A stretch of 64,000 nt of DNA from a bacterium SCSIO 12844 (GCA_024397935.1 CP073743.1:1674001-1738000); one strand, 5' to 3'. Shown: positions 9,380-18,145, counted from the stretch's first letter. Made by a program: numbers and translations. Notes: generated from the sequence alone by a model not told the origin.

Positions 9380-9386
9380 GCAACCT
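9380..9386 (-). promoter_or_regulatory. TTG-type leader motif before the CVVM CaaX gene
   Basis: On the minus strand the sequence reads GGAGGTTGC, then GTCT, then ATG. The GAGG part can act as a Shine-Dalgarno site; the TTGC that follows is shared with the other effector-like genes of the window. Confidence 0.5.
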
Positions 9387-9505
9387 CCGATTAAAAAATA
9401 CTTGATTATTTTAAATTTACATAATTATATGCTAACGTCAACTCCTAATTTTTATAAAATTTAGAAAGCCTAAAATTTACTGTTAAAAATAACTGTGAAT
9501 TTATA

Positions 9506-10363
9506 CTATTCAGGCAAAGGAATAAATTCACTATTATCATTTGGTATTAGCGAAAATTTCATATTTTTCCAATCAGATTTAGCTTTTTCAATACGCTCTT
9601 TGCGACTTGAGATAAAGTTCCATTCGATATAACGATGACCTAGCTTATCACCACCAATTAATACAACTAATGCTGATGTTACTGCTAAAATATCATTGAT
9701 GGTATTTTCTTTGAAAATAACCATTTCATTAGAACTAACTAATTGATTATCAATTTTAACTTCTCCGGATACCACATACACTGCTAACTCTTCTACTTGT
9801 GGAAGATATAAAATTTTATCTTCAGGAATTTGAGCTTCAGCATATAGCGTTTTAGAAAATGTCTTCACCGGTGATTTAGCGCCGTAGGCTTGACCAATCA
9901 TAACACGTATCGGAATATCATTTTCTACTAATTTAGGTAATTCACTAGCTGAATAGTGATGAAATGAAGGATCAATTTCTTCAAAACTTTCTGGTAATGC
10001 ATGCCAAAGTTGTAAACCATGTAACTTATGATTAGAGTTTTTTATAATCTCTCTTTCTCGCTCTGAATGAACAATTCCTTTACCTGCAATCATTAAGTTA
10101 ATATCACCTGGGTAAATACTTTGTTGATTACCTAAAGAATCTTGATGAAAAATCTCACCTTCAAATAAATAAGTCACTGTTGCTAAATTTATATGAGGAT
10201 GAGGCCTTACATTAATACCCTCACCAGGAGAAAAATTTACTGGTCCAAAATGATCAAAGAAAATCCATGGGCCAATCATTAATTGATTACGACTTGGTAA
10301 TAGCCTTTTAACGCTGAACCCTCCTAGGTTCTTTTCTTTTGGTTTAATAATTTGTTTGATCAT
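9506..10363 (-). CDS. Pirin family protein
   Basis: A bicupin of 285 residues, the usual size. The first cupin has the pirin signature: GPWIFFDHFGP, then RPHPHINLATVTYLFEGEIFHQDSLG and the ligand-rich HSERE. These supply three histidines and a glutamate for metal binding. The second cupin is degenerate, as usual in pirins (EELAVYVVSGEVKID). Bacterial pirins include quercetinase-like enzymes and regulators, so the role here cannot be fixed. The start lacks a strong ribosome site. It stands alone between the CaaX gene and a divergent small unknown gene, with 176 bases to the latter. Confidence 0.93.
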   Translation of the reverse strand: MIKQIIKPKEKNLGGFSVKRLLPSRNQLMIGPWIFFDHFGPVNFSPGEGINVRPHPHINLATVTYLFEGEIFHQDSLGNQQSIYPGDINLMIAGKGIVHSEREREIIKNSNHKLHGLQLWHALPESFEEIDPSFHHYSASELPKLVENDIPIRVMIGQAYGAKSPVKTFSKTLYAEAQIPEDKILYLPQVEELAVYVVSGEVKIDNQLVSSNEMVIFKENTINDILAVTSALVVLIGGDKLGHRYIEWNFISSRKERIEKAKSDWKNMKFSLIPNDNSEFIPLPE

Positions 10364-10539
10364 AGAAGTACACTTTTAAATTAACAATTTTAATTTTTAT
10401 TATAGATATAATTTTTAATCATTTATCTAAATGGTATAAATAATTTTATTTCAAGATCAAGGATAGAAAGCATTGCTTTTTATATTTAAATATTGATAAT
10501 AGCAATCTTGTTGATATTAACATATAAGAGCTATTTGCC

Positions 10540-10917
10540 ATGAAATATAATATTAGAATTACAAATTATATCTATTTGAATGAGTTATTAAAAAAAAATC
10601 AAGAAGCTAATAAAAATAGTCTAGATAAATTATATGAAATTAGTTTTTGTGACAAAAATTTTTTAATTTCACTTAATCTGCTAAATATACTTAAAAGCGT
10701 AGCACTCACGATAGAATTAAATGGTAAAATATTTATTAATCAAGCGGATATAAACTATAAATGTTTTAGTATAAACATTGGAGATGCACTTGAAAGCCAT
10801 GGTTATTTTCATTCATATGGTGATACACCTGAACATTTATTTCATCAAAATGACTTAAGACAATCACAAGAAAGTTTGCTTACTCATTGCCAAACAGAAA
10901 TGAATTCAGTATATTAA
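10540..10917 (+). CDS. Hypothetical protein, 125 residues
   Basis: Not recognised. Basic/Asn-rich N-terminal half (NYIYLNELLKKNQEANK), a hydrophobic middle (FLISLNLLNILKSVALTI) that could be a buried helix rather than a membrane span, and a His-rich C-terminal part (GYFHSYGDTPEHLFHQNDL). No signal peptide. The start has only a weak AAGAG site. It lies 63 bases upstream of queG on the same strand and may be co-transcribed, but nothing in it suggests a link with queuosine. Codon use matches the rest of the window, so it is probably a real gene. Confidence 0.6.
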   Translation: MKYNIRITNYIYLNELLKKNQEANKNSLDKLYEISFCDKNFLISLNLLNILKSVALTIELNGKIFINQADINYKCFSINIGDALESHGYFHSYGDTPEHLFHQNDLRQSQESLLTHCQTEMNSVY

Positions 10918-10980
10918 AATTTGACTCTAAGTTATTATTTAGCTATATTTCTTTTCAAATAATTAAATATTACTGCTCTA

Positions 10981-12051
10981 GTGACAGAAACAGAACTTAT
11001 TCAGCTTTGGCAACTAATCAAAGAAAAATCGCGATCACTTGGATTTTCAAATATTAGTATAACTGATTGTGATTTAAGCCGATATGTAATTCATTTTAAT
11101 AACTGGTTGAGTCAAAACTACCATGGTAGTATGAATTATATGACCAACCACTATGAAAAACGCATTCACCCAGAGCAACTAGTTGAAGGAACTCAACGTG
11201 TTATTGTTGTTACTGTCCCCTATTTAACAGAAAAATATGATCTTAAAGAAACAATAACTAATTTAAATAGTCCATCAGAACAAGCAATGATTTCACGTTA
11301 TGCTTGGGGGCGAGATTATCACAAAGTGATACGTAAACGTTTAGGAAAATTAGCTGAATATATTAGTTCTTTCTTTCCTAATCACCATTATCGAGCATTT
11401 ACTGATAGTGCGCCGGTATTAGAAAAACCATTAGCTGAAAAAGCTGGCTTAGGTTCCACCGGCAAGCATAGTAATATTTTAAATAAACAAGGTTCATGGT
11501 TTTTTTTAGGGGAATTATATACCAATATCCCATTTAAAGCAGAGAATGTAACTGAGCCTGAAGACTTATGTGGTAAATGCAAAGCATGTATTAGTATCTG
11601 CCCAACCAATGCAATCGTTGCACCTAAAGTAGTTAATGCCAGTCGTTGTATTTCATATTTAACGATTGAAAATAAAGGCCCTATTCCTATTGAATTTAGG
11701 AAAGCAATTGGAAATAGAGTTTATGGCTGTGATGATTGTCAATTAGCCTGTCCTTGGAACCGCTATGCTAAATTAACAACCATTGAAGATTTTAAAATGC
11801 GTCATAACTTTAACCAAATTAGCTTATTAGAAGTCTTTCAATGGGATGAGAAAACATTTTTGAAAAAGACAGAAGGCTCAGCAATGCGCAGAGTTGGTTA
11901 TTTATCTTGGTTGAGAAATGTCGCAGTTGCACTAGGTAATGCATCTTATAACCCTGAAATTATTAAAGCTTTAGAAAGTAAAAAGACGTTAATTTCAGAT
12001 AAAATGGTACTTGAACATATTAATTGGGCAATAAAGCAGCAAAATATATAA
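10981..12051 (+). CDS. queG: Epoxyqueuosine reductase QueG
   Basis: Last step of queuosine synthesis: cobalamin- and iron-sulfur-dependent reduction of epoxyqueuosine to queuosine in tRNA. The start is GTG at 10981. The 356-residue length is normal. TDSAPVLEKPLAEKAGLGSTGKH is the family signature, with the active-site Asp. CGKCKACISICPTNAI and CDDCQLACPW provide the cysteines for two [4Fe-4S] clusters. A C-terminal HEAT-like helical part follows (SAMRRVGYLSWLRNVAVALGN). It converges with the AAA+ ATPase gene, and a copy of the window's interspersed repeat lies just past the stop. Confidence 0.96.
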   Translation: MTETELIQLWQLIKEKSRSLGFSNISITDCDLSRYVIHFNNWLSQNYHGSMNYMTNHYEKRIHPEQLVEGTQRVIVVTVPYLTEKYDLKETITNLNSPSEQAMISRYAWGRDYHKVIRKRLGKLAEYISSFFPNHHYRAFTDSAPVLEKPLAEKAGLGSTGKHSNILNKQGSWFFLGELYTNIPFKAENVTEPEDLCGKCKACISICPTNAIVAPKVVNASRCISYLTIENKGPIPIEFRKAIGNRVYGCDDCQLACPWNRYAKLTTIEDFKMRHNFNQISLLEVFQWDEKTFLKKTEGSAMRRVGYLSWLRNVAVALGNASYNPEIIKALESKKTLISDKMVLEHINWAIKQQNI

Positions 12052-12055
12052 AATT

Positions 12056-12082
12056 TATATTTTATGGTTTGTATATAACTTT
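12056..12082. repeat. Interspersed AT-rich repeat, divergent copy 1
   Basis: Copy with core TTTTATGGTTTGTATATAAC, one base off the core GGTTTATATATAACT of the other copies, between the convergent ends of queG and the ATPase gene. Other copies are near 18.15, 20.33 and 32.59 kb. Confidence 0.55.
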
Positions 12083-12121
12083 TCCTATTAAAAATTCACC
12101 ATAGAGTCCTAATATTATTTT

Positions 12122-13234
12122 TTATGAATTTTCACGTATAAAATATGCAACACATGGATCTAAAACACGATAGTGCTGATTTTCATCCCGATAAATTAAA
12201 TCTATCTTCATTAGCGCATCTAATGATTTTTGCACCGTTGATGTACCTAGTTTAGTTTTTTGTACAAAACTTTGCCCTAGCGGCTCAGAAGTTGGATTTA
12301 AAGCTAATGCAAATAATAGTTTACGACGTGTTAAAGACAGTTGACTTAAATCTTGTGCAATCCATGAACTTTGCTTTTCTGTAAAATCAATCCATGCTTT
12401 TTGAATGGATGATAGTGTTGGTGCTTTATCTTCACACCATACTTTTCTGCATAATGCATTAACATAATAAGGATGATGCTCCGTTAAATCTAATATTTCA
12501 TCAATAACATCATTATCTAAAGTTACACCCCACTCTGAAATAGCTGCATTTTGTAAAAACTGAAAATAAGAATCTTTTGAAATTCGATATATTTCCATTA
12601 AATCACATAAATGATATAACGGCCTATTTTTACTGCTAAACATCTCATTAAGCAAATGCCTTATACTACCACAGAAAATGTAACTGACATGATTACTACG
12701 CTCAACAGCATGACGTATTGCCGCTTCAACAGCATGGTTTTCTGTTAACTGACCAATTTGTTGAAACTCATCAAAGATTAAAACACAAGACTTATCTGTT
12801 TCTCTAGCTAAATGATCTAAAGATAACAACATCTCAGAAATGCTTTTATCACTTGACTGTTTAGAGCTAATTTCAATCTTTGTACCAAAAACATTAAACA
12901 TCAGTTTAGGCTGATATTCTCTTAATTTATTAATAATTTTAATTAGCTTACTTTCAGCAGTTGAGACCAGTTCTGAAGCAATTTTTGAAACGCCTTCACT
13001 AATCACTTTTGTCACATCATCTTGACTTAAAACGAAGAAAAAATCTAAATGTGCACCAGCAATTTTAGATTCATGTAATACTTGAGTTACTAATGACGTT
13101 TTTCCATATCTTCTAGGTGCAACCAAAACGATATTTTCATGAGCTTCAATATTTTTTTTCAACATTGAACGTTCGTTCAGTCTATTGCAGAATGCTTTTC
13201 CTGTTGCAATTCCTTGAGGAAACCATTGAACCAT
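12122..13234 (-). CDS. AAA+ ATPase of the archaeal-ATPase-like group with a C-terminal winged-helix part
   Basis: A 370-residue cytoplasmic ATPase. Walker A is VAPRRYGKTSLV (residues about 37-48) and Walker B is CVLIFDEFQQ; FCGSIRHLL looks like the sensor 1 region. The C-terminal 80 residues (LSLTRRKLLFALAL, then GTSTVQKSLDALMKIDLIYRD) resemble a winged helix-turn-helix. This is the pattern of the PF01637-type ATPases, widespread but mostly uncharacterised. The start has an AAGGT site. A 25-base palindrome overlapping a TATAAT box lies 16 bases upstream, which suggests control by a repressor, possibly the protein itself. It reads in the same direction as the LuxR-type gene upstream. Confidence 0.82.
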   Translation of the reverse strand: MVQWFPQGIATGKAFCNRLNERSMLKKNIEAHENIVLVAPRRYGKTSLVTQVLHESKIAGAHLDFFFVLSQDDVTKVISEGVSKIASELVSTAESKLIKIINKLREYQPKLMFNVFGTKIEISSKQSSDKSISEMLLSLDHLARETDKSCVLIFDEFQQIGQLTENHAVEAAIRHAVERSNHVSYIFCGSIRHLLNEMFSSKNRPLYHLCDLMEIYRISKDSYFQFLQNAAISEWGVTLDNDVIDEILDLTEHHPYYVNALCRKVWCEDKAPTLSSIQKAWIDFTEKQSSWIAQDLSQLSLTRRKLLFALALNPTSEPLGQSFVQKTKLGTSTVQKSLDALMKIDLIYRDENQHYRVLDPCVAYFIRENS

Positions 13235-13250
13235 ATATTATTACCTTCTT

Positions 13251-13275
13251 TGTATTATACTAGTAGTGTAATACA
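13251..13275. promoter_or_regulatory. Palindromic operator candidate overlapping a -10 box
   Basis: Inverted repeat with arms TGTATTATAC and GTGTAATACA around TAGTA (one mismatch pair in 10). On the minus strand an exact TATAAT sits inside the left arm, 16 bases or so upstream of the ATPase start. A repressor bound here would cover the promoter. Confidence 0.55.
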
Positions 13276-13334
13276 AACTATATAATTAAGCGACTTATTT
13301 ATTAATTATATCCATATTTAAGGCAAGTTACCTA

Positions 13335-14150
13335 TTATAAAAAATCTTCTAAATGATTACGAGCAAAATTAATTAAATCTGACTTTGTTGTTAACGATAA
13401 TTTATCTTTAATATGATTTAAATGTGTCTCTATTGTTCTAGGAGAAATATTAAAGTTTTTAGCAATTTCCTTCATAGTAAAACCTTTACCAATTTCATAC
13501 AAACAATCTAATTCTCTTGCTGTCAAACGAATACCATGATACTGCCCTTCTAAATTAAAAGCTTTAATTTTTGTTTGATTGAGAAACTGATTAAAACGTT
13601 GATTATCATTATCAATTTGGTGTTTAACATTTTCTTGAATCAAATAAGGGGTAATCAGTAACTTTTCTTTTTCTAACTGGAGGTTTGGTACTAATTCATT
13701 TTTAAAATAAGTAATAAAGCGCCTAAGTAATTTTAAATGGTTGATATAAAAATTCATCATATGACAGTTACTTTCTATCACCCCAAATTGAAACATTTCA
13801 AGGTAATGATCATTACTTGAATTAATCCAAGCAATAATATGATCAATATTAAATTCAGTAGATCTTAATTCATTAATCTTCTTAGTCTCAAAATAGTCAA
13901 ATAAATAAAATGCATTATCTTTTATCTGATCCCATCTAGTTGCGTAAATAACACTATCTTCATAGAGGTCGTGTTTTGTATAGTAATTTATCCAATCATA
14001 GCGGTTACTACATTTCAATTCATTACCATTATCATAACGCACATAATAAAGAAAATAATCGGCATCTATTAACTGAAGCAATTGAGTTGTTTTAACAATC
14101 ACTTCACTATTTTGTGCACTTAAATGTACATCAATTGAATCTGTAGCCAT
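13335..14150 (-). CDS. LuxR-type transcriptional regulator
   Basis: A 271-residue regulator. The C-terminal LTARELDCLYEIGKGFTMKE, NISPRTIETHLNHIKDKL and following residues form a clear LuxR/FixJ-type helix-turn-helix (about residues 205-265). The N-terminal 190 residues match neither a receiver domain (no phospho-accepting Asp pattern) nor an obvious acyl-homoserine-lactone domain; they may be a PAS- or GAF-like sensor as in the many orphan LuxR proteins of Legionella-type bacteria. It is divergent from the 245-residue unknown gene with 77 bases between starts, making that gene a possible target. The start has no strong ribosome site. Confidence 0.85.
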   Translation of the reverse strand: MATDSIDVHLSAQNSEVIVKTTQLLQLIDADYFLYYVRYDNGNELKCSNRYDWINYYTKHDLYEDSVIYATRWDQIKDNAFYLFDYFETKKINELRSTEFNIDHIIAWINSSNDHYLEMFQFGVIESNCHMMNFYINHLKLLRRFITYFKNELVPNLQLEKEKLLITPYLIQENVKHQIDNDNQRFNQFLNQTKIKAFNLEGQYHGIRLTARELDCLYEIGKGFTMKEIAKNFNISPRTIETHLNHIKDKLSLTTKSDLINFARNHLEDFL

Positions 14151-14227
14151 CCGTAATTTTTACTGATTTATTTAATCCATTTTACGGCTATATTACATCT
14201 AAATAATTAATATGAGGAGTAAAAATC

Positions 14228-14965
14228 ATGAATAACATAAAAATAACAACATCTCATCCCACTATTGTACCTCAGTATGAATTTTGGGGATTAGGTAAAT
14301 TATTAACTAAACCTAAGTGTGAGCCACTCAATACAATATCAGACGATTTTTTAAATATTGCTAATCAATTTGTTAATGATGATAACTTTAAGTTATCAAC
14401 AATAAAGTTTGTTTCTTTTAACACTGATTGTCAAAAGCTAAATGCTATATTAATAAGATATTCCAAACAACCTGAGCATTTAAATGCGGAACATATCAGC
14501 ATTTTAATTAATCAGTCAACCCATCAACTACTTGGTTTAACTAAACAAATAAAACAATCTCAAAATAAATTACCAACACATAAGCTAGCTTATGAAAAAG
14601 CTATCGTTTTTTTAAATCAATATGCTCATGACTTAGTTGCCGAAAAGCCTATATTAAATTTACCAAGTTGCAATTCTGATCAAAGACTAGAATTTAACCC
14701 TGTGATTGTAATTGATAATATTCAATTACATTGGATAGACCAACATCAAGAAATAATTACCATTGATAATAAAAAATGCATTATTAATGGTTTAAAAATA
14801 AAATGCTATATACCTAAGATTGATCGCTGGGCATGGGTTATTGTAGATTACTATGGTAATATCATAACCTTTGAACGAAATATACATTGGGATTTTAATA
14901 AGCATCAACGTTTAACACCCATGTGGCTACATGACCAATGGTTAGTTAATCATAAGCTAGGTTAA
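14228..14965 (+). CDS. Hypothetical protein, 245 residues, divergent from a LuxR regulator
   Basis: Not recognised. A good AGGAG site lies eight bases before the ATG. There is no signal peptide or membrane helix. The middle is helical and Gln/Lys-rich; the C-terminal third looks like a compact beta-rich domain rich in tryptophan (RWAWVIVDYYGNIITFERNI, then HWDF and MWLHDQWL). The run of conserved-looking aromatics suggests a folded domain, not a spurious frame. It is divergently arranged with the LuxR-type regulator and precedes the gene broken by the IS element. Role unknown. Confidence 0.65.
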   Translation: MNNIKITTSHPTIVPQYEFWGLGKLLTKPKCEPLNTISDDFLNIANQFVNDDNFKLSTIKFVSFNTDCQKLNAILIRYSKQPEHLNAEHISILINQSTHQLLGLTKQIKQSQNKLPTHKLAYEKAIVFLNQYAHDLVAEKPILNLPSCNSDQRLEFNPVIVIDNIQLHWIDQHQEIITIDNKKCIINGLKIKCYIPKIDRWAWVIVDYYGNIITFERNIHWDFNKHQRLTPMWLHDQWLVNHKLG

Positions 14966-15059
14966 ATTTTATCATAATTTTACATTTAAAGCATTTTCAA
15001 GATAAATATAAAATTCTATCATATTGCTTCTTATTTCAGTTTAACCATGATGAGATATT

Positions 15060-15242
15060 ATGAAAATAAATGTTGAGAATTTAAATATATCTAAACTTGA
15101 GAAAAGCCTAAAAAACTTAAAGTTTTTAATTGAACATAATCGCTACAGTCGCGTAAATACAATTTATACAGATCAAAGTATAGAAAGCATAAAGGAAATT
15201 TTAAGCGAACTTAATCATTATCGCTTTCCAGACAAAATGATC
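15060..15242 (+). pseudogene. 5' part of a 178-codon unknown gene interrupted by an IS3-family element
   Basis: Sixty-one codons from ATG 15060 to the IS boundary; the frame then runs 12 more codons into the IS and stops at 15278. Removing bases 15243-16522 (the IS and one GATC copy) joins this frame without shift to the open frame at 16523-16876, giving a 178-residue product with no stops. The N-terminal part (MKINVENLNISKLEKSLKNL) is helical; no family is recognised. Exact in-frame restoration and a shared GATC show a recent, clean insertion. Confidence 0.8.
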
Positions 15243-15311
15243 TGGTTACCATTAGGTAGACACTTTGTTATGGGATGAATTATCATCTTATCAACAAACC
15301 AGGAGAACTTT

Positions 15312-15605
15312 ATGACAACTAGAAAACGTCATTCTTATGATGCTGAATTTAAACGTAATGCAGCATCGTTATATGTTAATGGTAAAAAAAGCTTATCAGA
15401 ATTAACAAAGCAATTAGGAGTAGCAGAATCTACTTTATACAACTGGGTTAGTGAGTATCGTCAACGAGGAGATGAAAGCTTTAAACCCAAAGAACTCTCG
15501 GCACAAGAAAAAGAATTACTTGCGCTTAAAAAGCAATTAGCTGATGTTAGCATGGAGCGTGATATATTAAAAAAGGCGTTAACCATTTTCTCAAAGAAAA
15601 AGTAA
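15312..15605 (+). CDS. IS3-family transposase OrfA (helix-turn-helix subunit)
   Basis: A 97-residue DNA-binding subunit beginning MTTRKRHSYDAEFKRNAA, with the helix-turn-helix of transposase_8 (LSELTKQLGVAESTLYNWVSEY) and a C-terminal coiled coil (ELLALKKQLADVSMERDIL). A strong AGGAG site precedes the start. The frame ends at TCA-AAG-AAA-AAG-TAA; the A5G run at 15597-15602 is where -1 slippage would fuse it to OrfB, whose frame is open from 15593. The fusion is the active transposase in known IS3-family members. Confidence 0.93.
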   Translation: MTTRKRHSYDAEFKRNAASLYVNGKKSLSELTKQLGVAESTLYNWVSEYRQRGDESFKPKELSAQEKELLALKKQLADVSMERDILKKALTIFSKKK

Positions 15606-15634
15606 AAAGAGCCGAGCTTTATGAATTTATTAAT

Positions 15635-16516
15635 TTGTATCGGCGAGATTTCTCAATTGAGAGAATGGCAAAGATTTTTGGTGTTAGTCGTAGCGCTTAC
15701 TATCAGTACAGTCGTGGTAACTTGTCTAAGAAAGAGATAATAAATAGCCAGTTACGCCCTCTGTTAATCAAAGCATTCATAAACTCAAAGGGAGAATATG
15801 GCACAAGGCGGTTACAGCTTTTACTTAGACGACTAGATATCTATGTCGGTCGTAAACGTATTGCTAAGCTAATGAAAGAATTGGGGCTTTATGCTAAAGC
15901 AAGAAGAAAGTTTAAGGTAACCACCAATCAAAGTAAAAGACCTTATTATGTTGCACCTAATTTGTTAAAACAAAAATTCATGGTAGAAGCTCCTAATGAG
16001 GTATGGGTGAGTGATATCACTTATGTGCCAACTAATGAAGGATGGTTATATGTAGCAACTGTTGTTGACTTATTTTCAAGGAAAGTTGTTGGCTTGGCTA
16101 TGAGTCAGCGTATTACAGCTGATTTAGTTTTAAGGGCAGTTAATCAAGCAGTTAAAAGGCGACAGCCTGATTCAGGGTTGATATTACACTCTGATAGGGG
16201 ATCTCAATATACAAGCCGAGTTTATCATCAATTAACTAAAAAGCATCGAATTAGATTAAGCATGAGTAGTACGGTTAACTGCTATGACAATGCTGTAGCT
16301 GAAAGTTTTTTCCATACTTTGAAATTAGCAGTTGTACATGATCAGAAATACCAAACTAGGAATCAAGCAATGCGCTGTATCTTTGAATATGTTGAAGTTT
16401 TTTATAACCGCCAAAGGATGCACTCAACGTTAAACTATTTATCACCAGAGGAGTTTGAAAGAAATTATTTTAATCAACCACAATATCCCATAGCCAAGTG
16501 TCTAGTAAAAGGTTGA
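15635..16516 (+). CDS. IS3-family transposase OrfB (DDE integrase domain)
   Basis: The catalytic part, open in the -1 frame relative to OrfA from about 15593; the TTG at 15635 is a weak independent start, so production by frameshift is likelier. The N-terminal HTH_21 region is IERMAKIFGVSRSAYYQY. The rve core has the three acidic residues: VSDITYVP, HSDRGSQYTS and AVAESFFHTLK. The end ..YFNQPQYPIAKCLVKG reaches into the right inverted repeat. No stop, frameshift or missing motif is seen. Confidence 0.93.
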   Translation: MYRRDFSIERMAKIFGVSRSAYYQYSRGNLSKKEIINSQLRPLLIKAFINSKGEYGTRRLQLLLRRLDIYVGRKRIAKLMKELGLYAKARRKFKVTTNQSKRPYYVAPNLLKQKFMVEAPNEVWVSDITYVPTNEGWLYVATVVDLFSRKVVGLAMSQRITADLVLRAVNQAVKRRQPDSGLILHSDRGSQYTSRVYHQLTKKHRIRLSMSSTVNCYDNAVAESFFHTLKLAVVHDQKYQTRNQAMRCIFEYVEVFYNRQRMHSTLNYLSPEEFERNYFNQPQYPIAKCLVKG

Positions 16517-16522
16517 CAGATC

Positions 16523-16876
16523 AAAACAATAGAAATTAAAAACCCACAAAACTTTGTAAATTTTTATCAGTTATTTAATCTACTAGAAACAAAACAATGC
16601 CCTGATATGATTGAAATGTTTATGTTTCGACAGTATATAGATAGTAAAAAAGATCTCATACCTATAATAAACTTAACCAATCAAAGTCACCTTATAAATA
16701 AATCAAGTATAGATAACTTATCAAATAATCCATATATTAATAGTAATAGAGAAGCAGGATATATAGCTATTAGAGAGAAAATTTATAAAGAAATGAAGGA
16801 AAGTTCATATGGGCAACCTCCTCAGTTAATGAGCTTTCCAAAACAGGAAGAAGAAAGCTCAGGTCTTGATTATTAA
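16523..16876 (+). pseudogene. 3' part of the IS-interrupted unknown gene
   Basis: Open frame of 117 codons plus stop directly after the IS target duplication, in phase with the 5' part. The ATG at 16607 is only internal. The polar C-terminus (YGQPPQLMSFPKQEEESSGL) is probably disordered. Without the 5' part there is no ribosome site seen here, so the gene is likely inactive in this strain. No family recognised. Confidence 0.78.
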
Positions 16877-16904
16877 TACTTACAAAAGTCTATTTTTTAT
16901 CTTT

Positions 16905-17684
16905 CTACTCAATAAACCAACCATGACTTGCAATAATTGACTGCCCCGTCAGTGCATTACTATTAAAACTTCCAAAGAAAATAGCACATTCAGCAATATC
17001 TTTTACAGATGTAAACTCACCATCAACTGTATTTTTTAACATCACATCTTTAATAACTTCATCTTCAGTAATAGTTAATTCACTTGCTAATTGAGGAATT
17101 TGTTTTTCTACTAATGGGGTTCTAACAAAACCTGGACAAATAACATTAGCACGAACATTGTATTTTGCACCCTCTTTAGCAACGACGCGACATAAGCCAA
17201 GTAATCCATGTTTAGCAGTTACATAAGGGGCTTTAAATTCAGAAGCTTCTTTAGAATGGACTGATCCCATATAAATAATACTACCGTTATTATTTTGATA
17301 CATATACTTCAAACATGCTTTAGTTATTAAAAATGCTCCATCTAAGTGAAGAGATAGCATTAATTTCCATTTTTCATAAGTAAGTTGCTCAATAGGTGAA
17401 ATATATTGAATACCTGCATTGCTAATTAAGATATCAATATGTTTATATTGATTAATTACTTCTTCAACAGCATTATGAACTTGTTCTTCATTTGTAACAT
17501 CCATTGCAACTGCATGTGCTTGACCACCAGATGTTTTAATTTCAGATACAACAGTGTTTGCTGTTTTAAAATCTATATCAGCAATAATAACAATAGCCCC
17601 TTCTTTAGCATATGCAAATGCAATTTCTTTGCCTATCCCACTAGCAGCACCTGTAATAATAGATACTTTATCCTTCAAACGCAT
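16905..17684 (-). CDS. bdhA: 3-hydroxybutyrate dehydrogenase
   Basis: Short-chain dehydrogenase of 259 residues that interconverts 3-hydroxybutyrate and acetoacetate with [11 protein letters not shown] binds the nucleotide, and the catalytic Ser-Tyr-Lys lie in [10 protein letters not shown] and PYVTAKHGL. The strings [28 protein letters not shown] and a final SHGW are specific to 3-hydroxybutyrate dehydrogenases rather than SDRs in general. With the phasin at 62.6 kb this points to polyhydroxybutyrate storage. Downstream of gloA (58-base gap) on the same strand and possibly in one transcript with it and the APC transporter. Confidence 0.94.
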   Translation of the reverse strand: MRLKDKVSIITGAASGIGKEIAFAYAKEGAIVIIADIDFKTANTVVSEIKTSGGQAHAVAMDVTNEEQVHNAVEEVINQYKHIDILISNAGIQYISPIEQLTYEKWKLMLSLHLDGAFLITKACLKYMYQNNNGSIIYMGSVHSKEASEFKAPYVTAKHGLLGLCRVVAKEGAKYNVRANVICPGFVRTPLVEKQIPQLASELTITEDEVIKDVMLKNTVDGEFTSVKDIAECAIFFGSFNSNALTGQSIIASHGWFIE

Positions 17685-17742
17685 TTTTCTAATTTCCTAA
17701 AGTTAATATTGCTAACGTGTTAAATTGAAAAAGAAAAAAACG

Positions 17743-18135
17743 CTATCTAACCTTTTTCTCAATTAGTTCAATTTGATAACCATTAGGATCTTTGACAAAT
17801 GCAATAATACTACTACCTCCCTTAACTGGGCCAGCTTCTCTTGTAACAACACCACCTTGATGTTTTATCCTTTCACAGCTTTCATAAACATCATCAACCT
17901 CCACACATAAATGGCCAAAGGCATCACCATGATTATACTCTGATTTATCCCAATTATATGTTAATTCAATTGCTGTAACTGAATTAACATCATCTCCATA
18001 ACCAATAAAAGCTAATGTATAGCGGTACGCTTGATTATCAGTCTTCTTTAACAATTGCATACCGAATATATTTTGATAAAAATCAATTGATTCATCTAAA
18101 TTATTAACTCTAATCATAATATGTGCTAATCGCAT
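17743..18135 (-). CDS. gloA: Lactoylglutathione lyase (glyoxalase I)
   Basis: Converts the methylglyoxal-glutathione hemithioacetal to S-lactoylglutathione. At 130 residues it has the short bacterial length (E. coli 135). MRLAHIMIRVNNLDESIDFY supplies the first metal histidine, AIELTYNWD the first glutamate, AFGHLCVEVDDV the second histidine and GYQIELIEKK the second glutamate, so all four nickel/zinc ligands are present. AAGGAAAT precedes the start and lies inside a copy of the interspersed repeat. It sits between an APC transporter and bdhA, all on the minus strand. Confidence 0.95.
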   Translation of the reverse strand: MRLAHIMIRVNNLDESIDFYQNIFGMQLLKKTDNQAYRYTLAFIGYGDDVNSVTAIELTYNWDKSEYNHGDAFGHLCVEVDDVYESCERIKHQGGVVTREAGPVKGGSSIIAFVKDPNGYQIELIEKKVR

Positions 18136-18145
18136 GGTATTTCCT

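Larger units (their letters stand above)
15243..16518 (+). mobile_element. Complete IS3-family insertion sequence, 1,276 bp
   Basis: The ends are imperfect inverted repeats of about 30 bases: left TGGTTACCATTAGGTAGACA and the right end reverse-complemented TGTCAACCTTTTACTAGACA, both continuing CTT..TATGGG. The element starts TG and ends CA as usual for this family. It is flanked by a 4-bp direct repeat GATC (15239-15242 and 16519-16522), the target duplication. It carries two overlapping-phase frames, orfA and orfB, the second in the -1 phase. Both frames are intact with a full DDE triad, so the element may still be active. It interrupts an unknown gene in frame. Confidence 0.93.

Noticed and set aside
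14151-14187. CCGTAA and TTACGG inverted pair between the LuxR gene and its neighbour
   Set aside because: Arms of six bases with a gap of 25 are too weak to call an operator.
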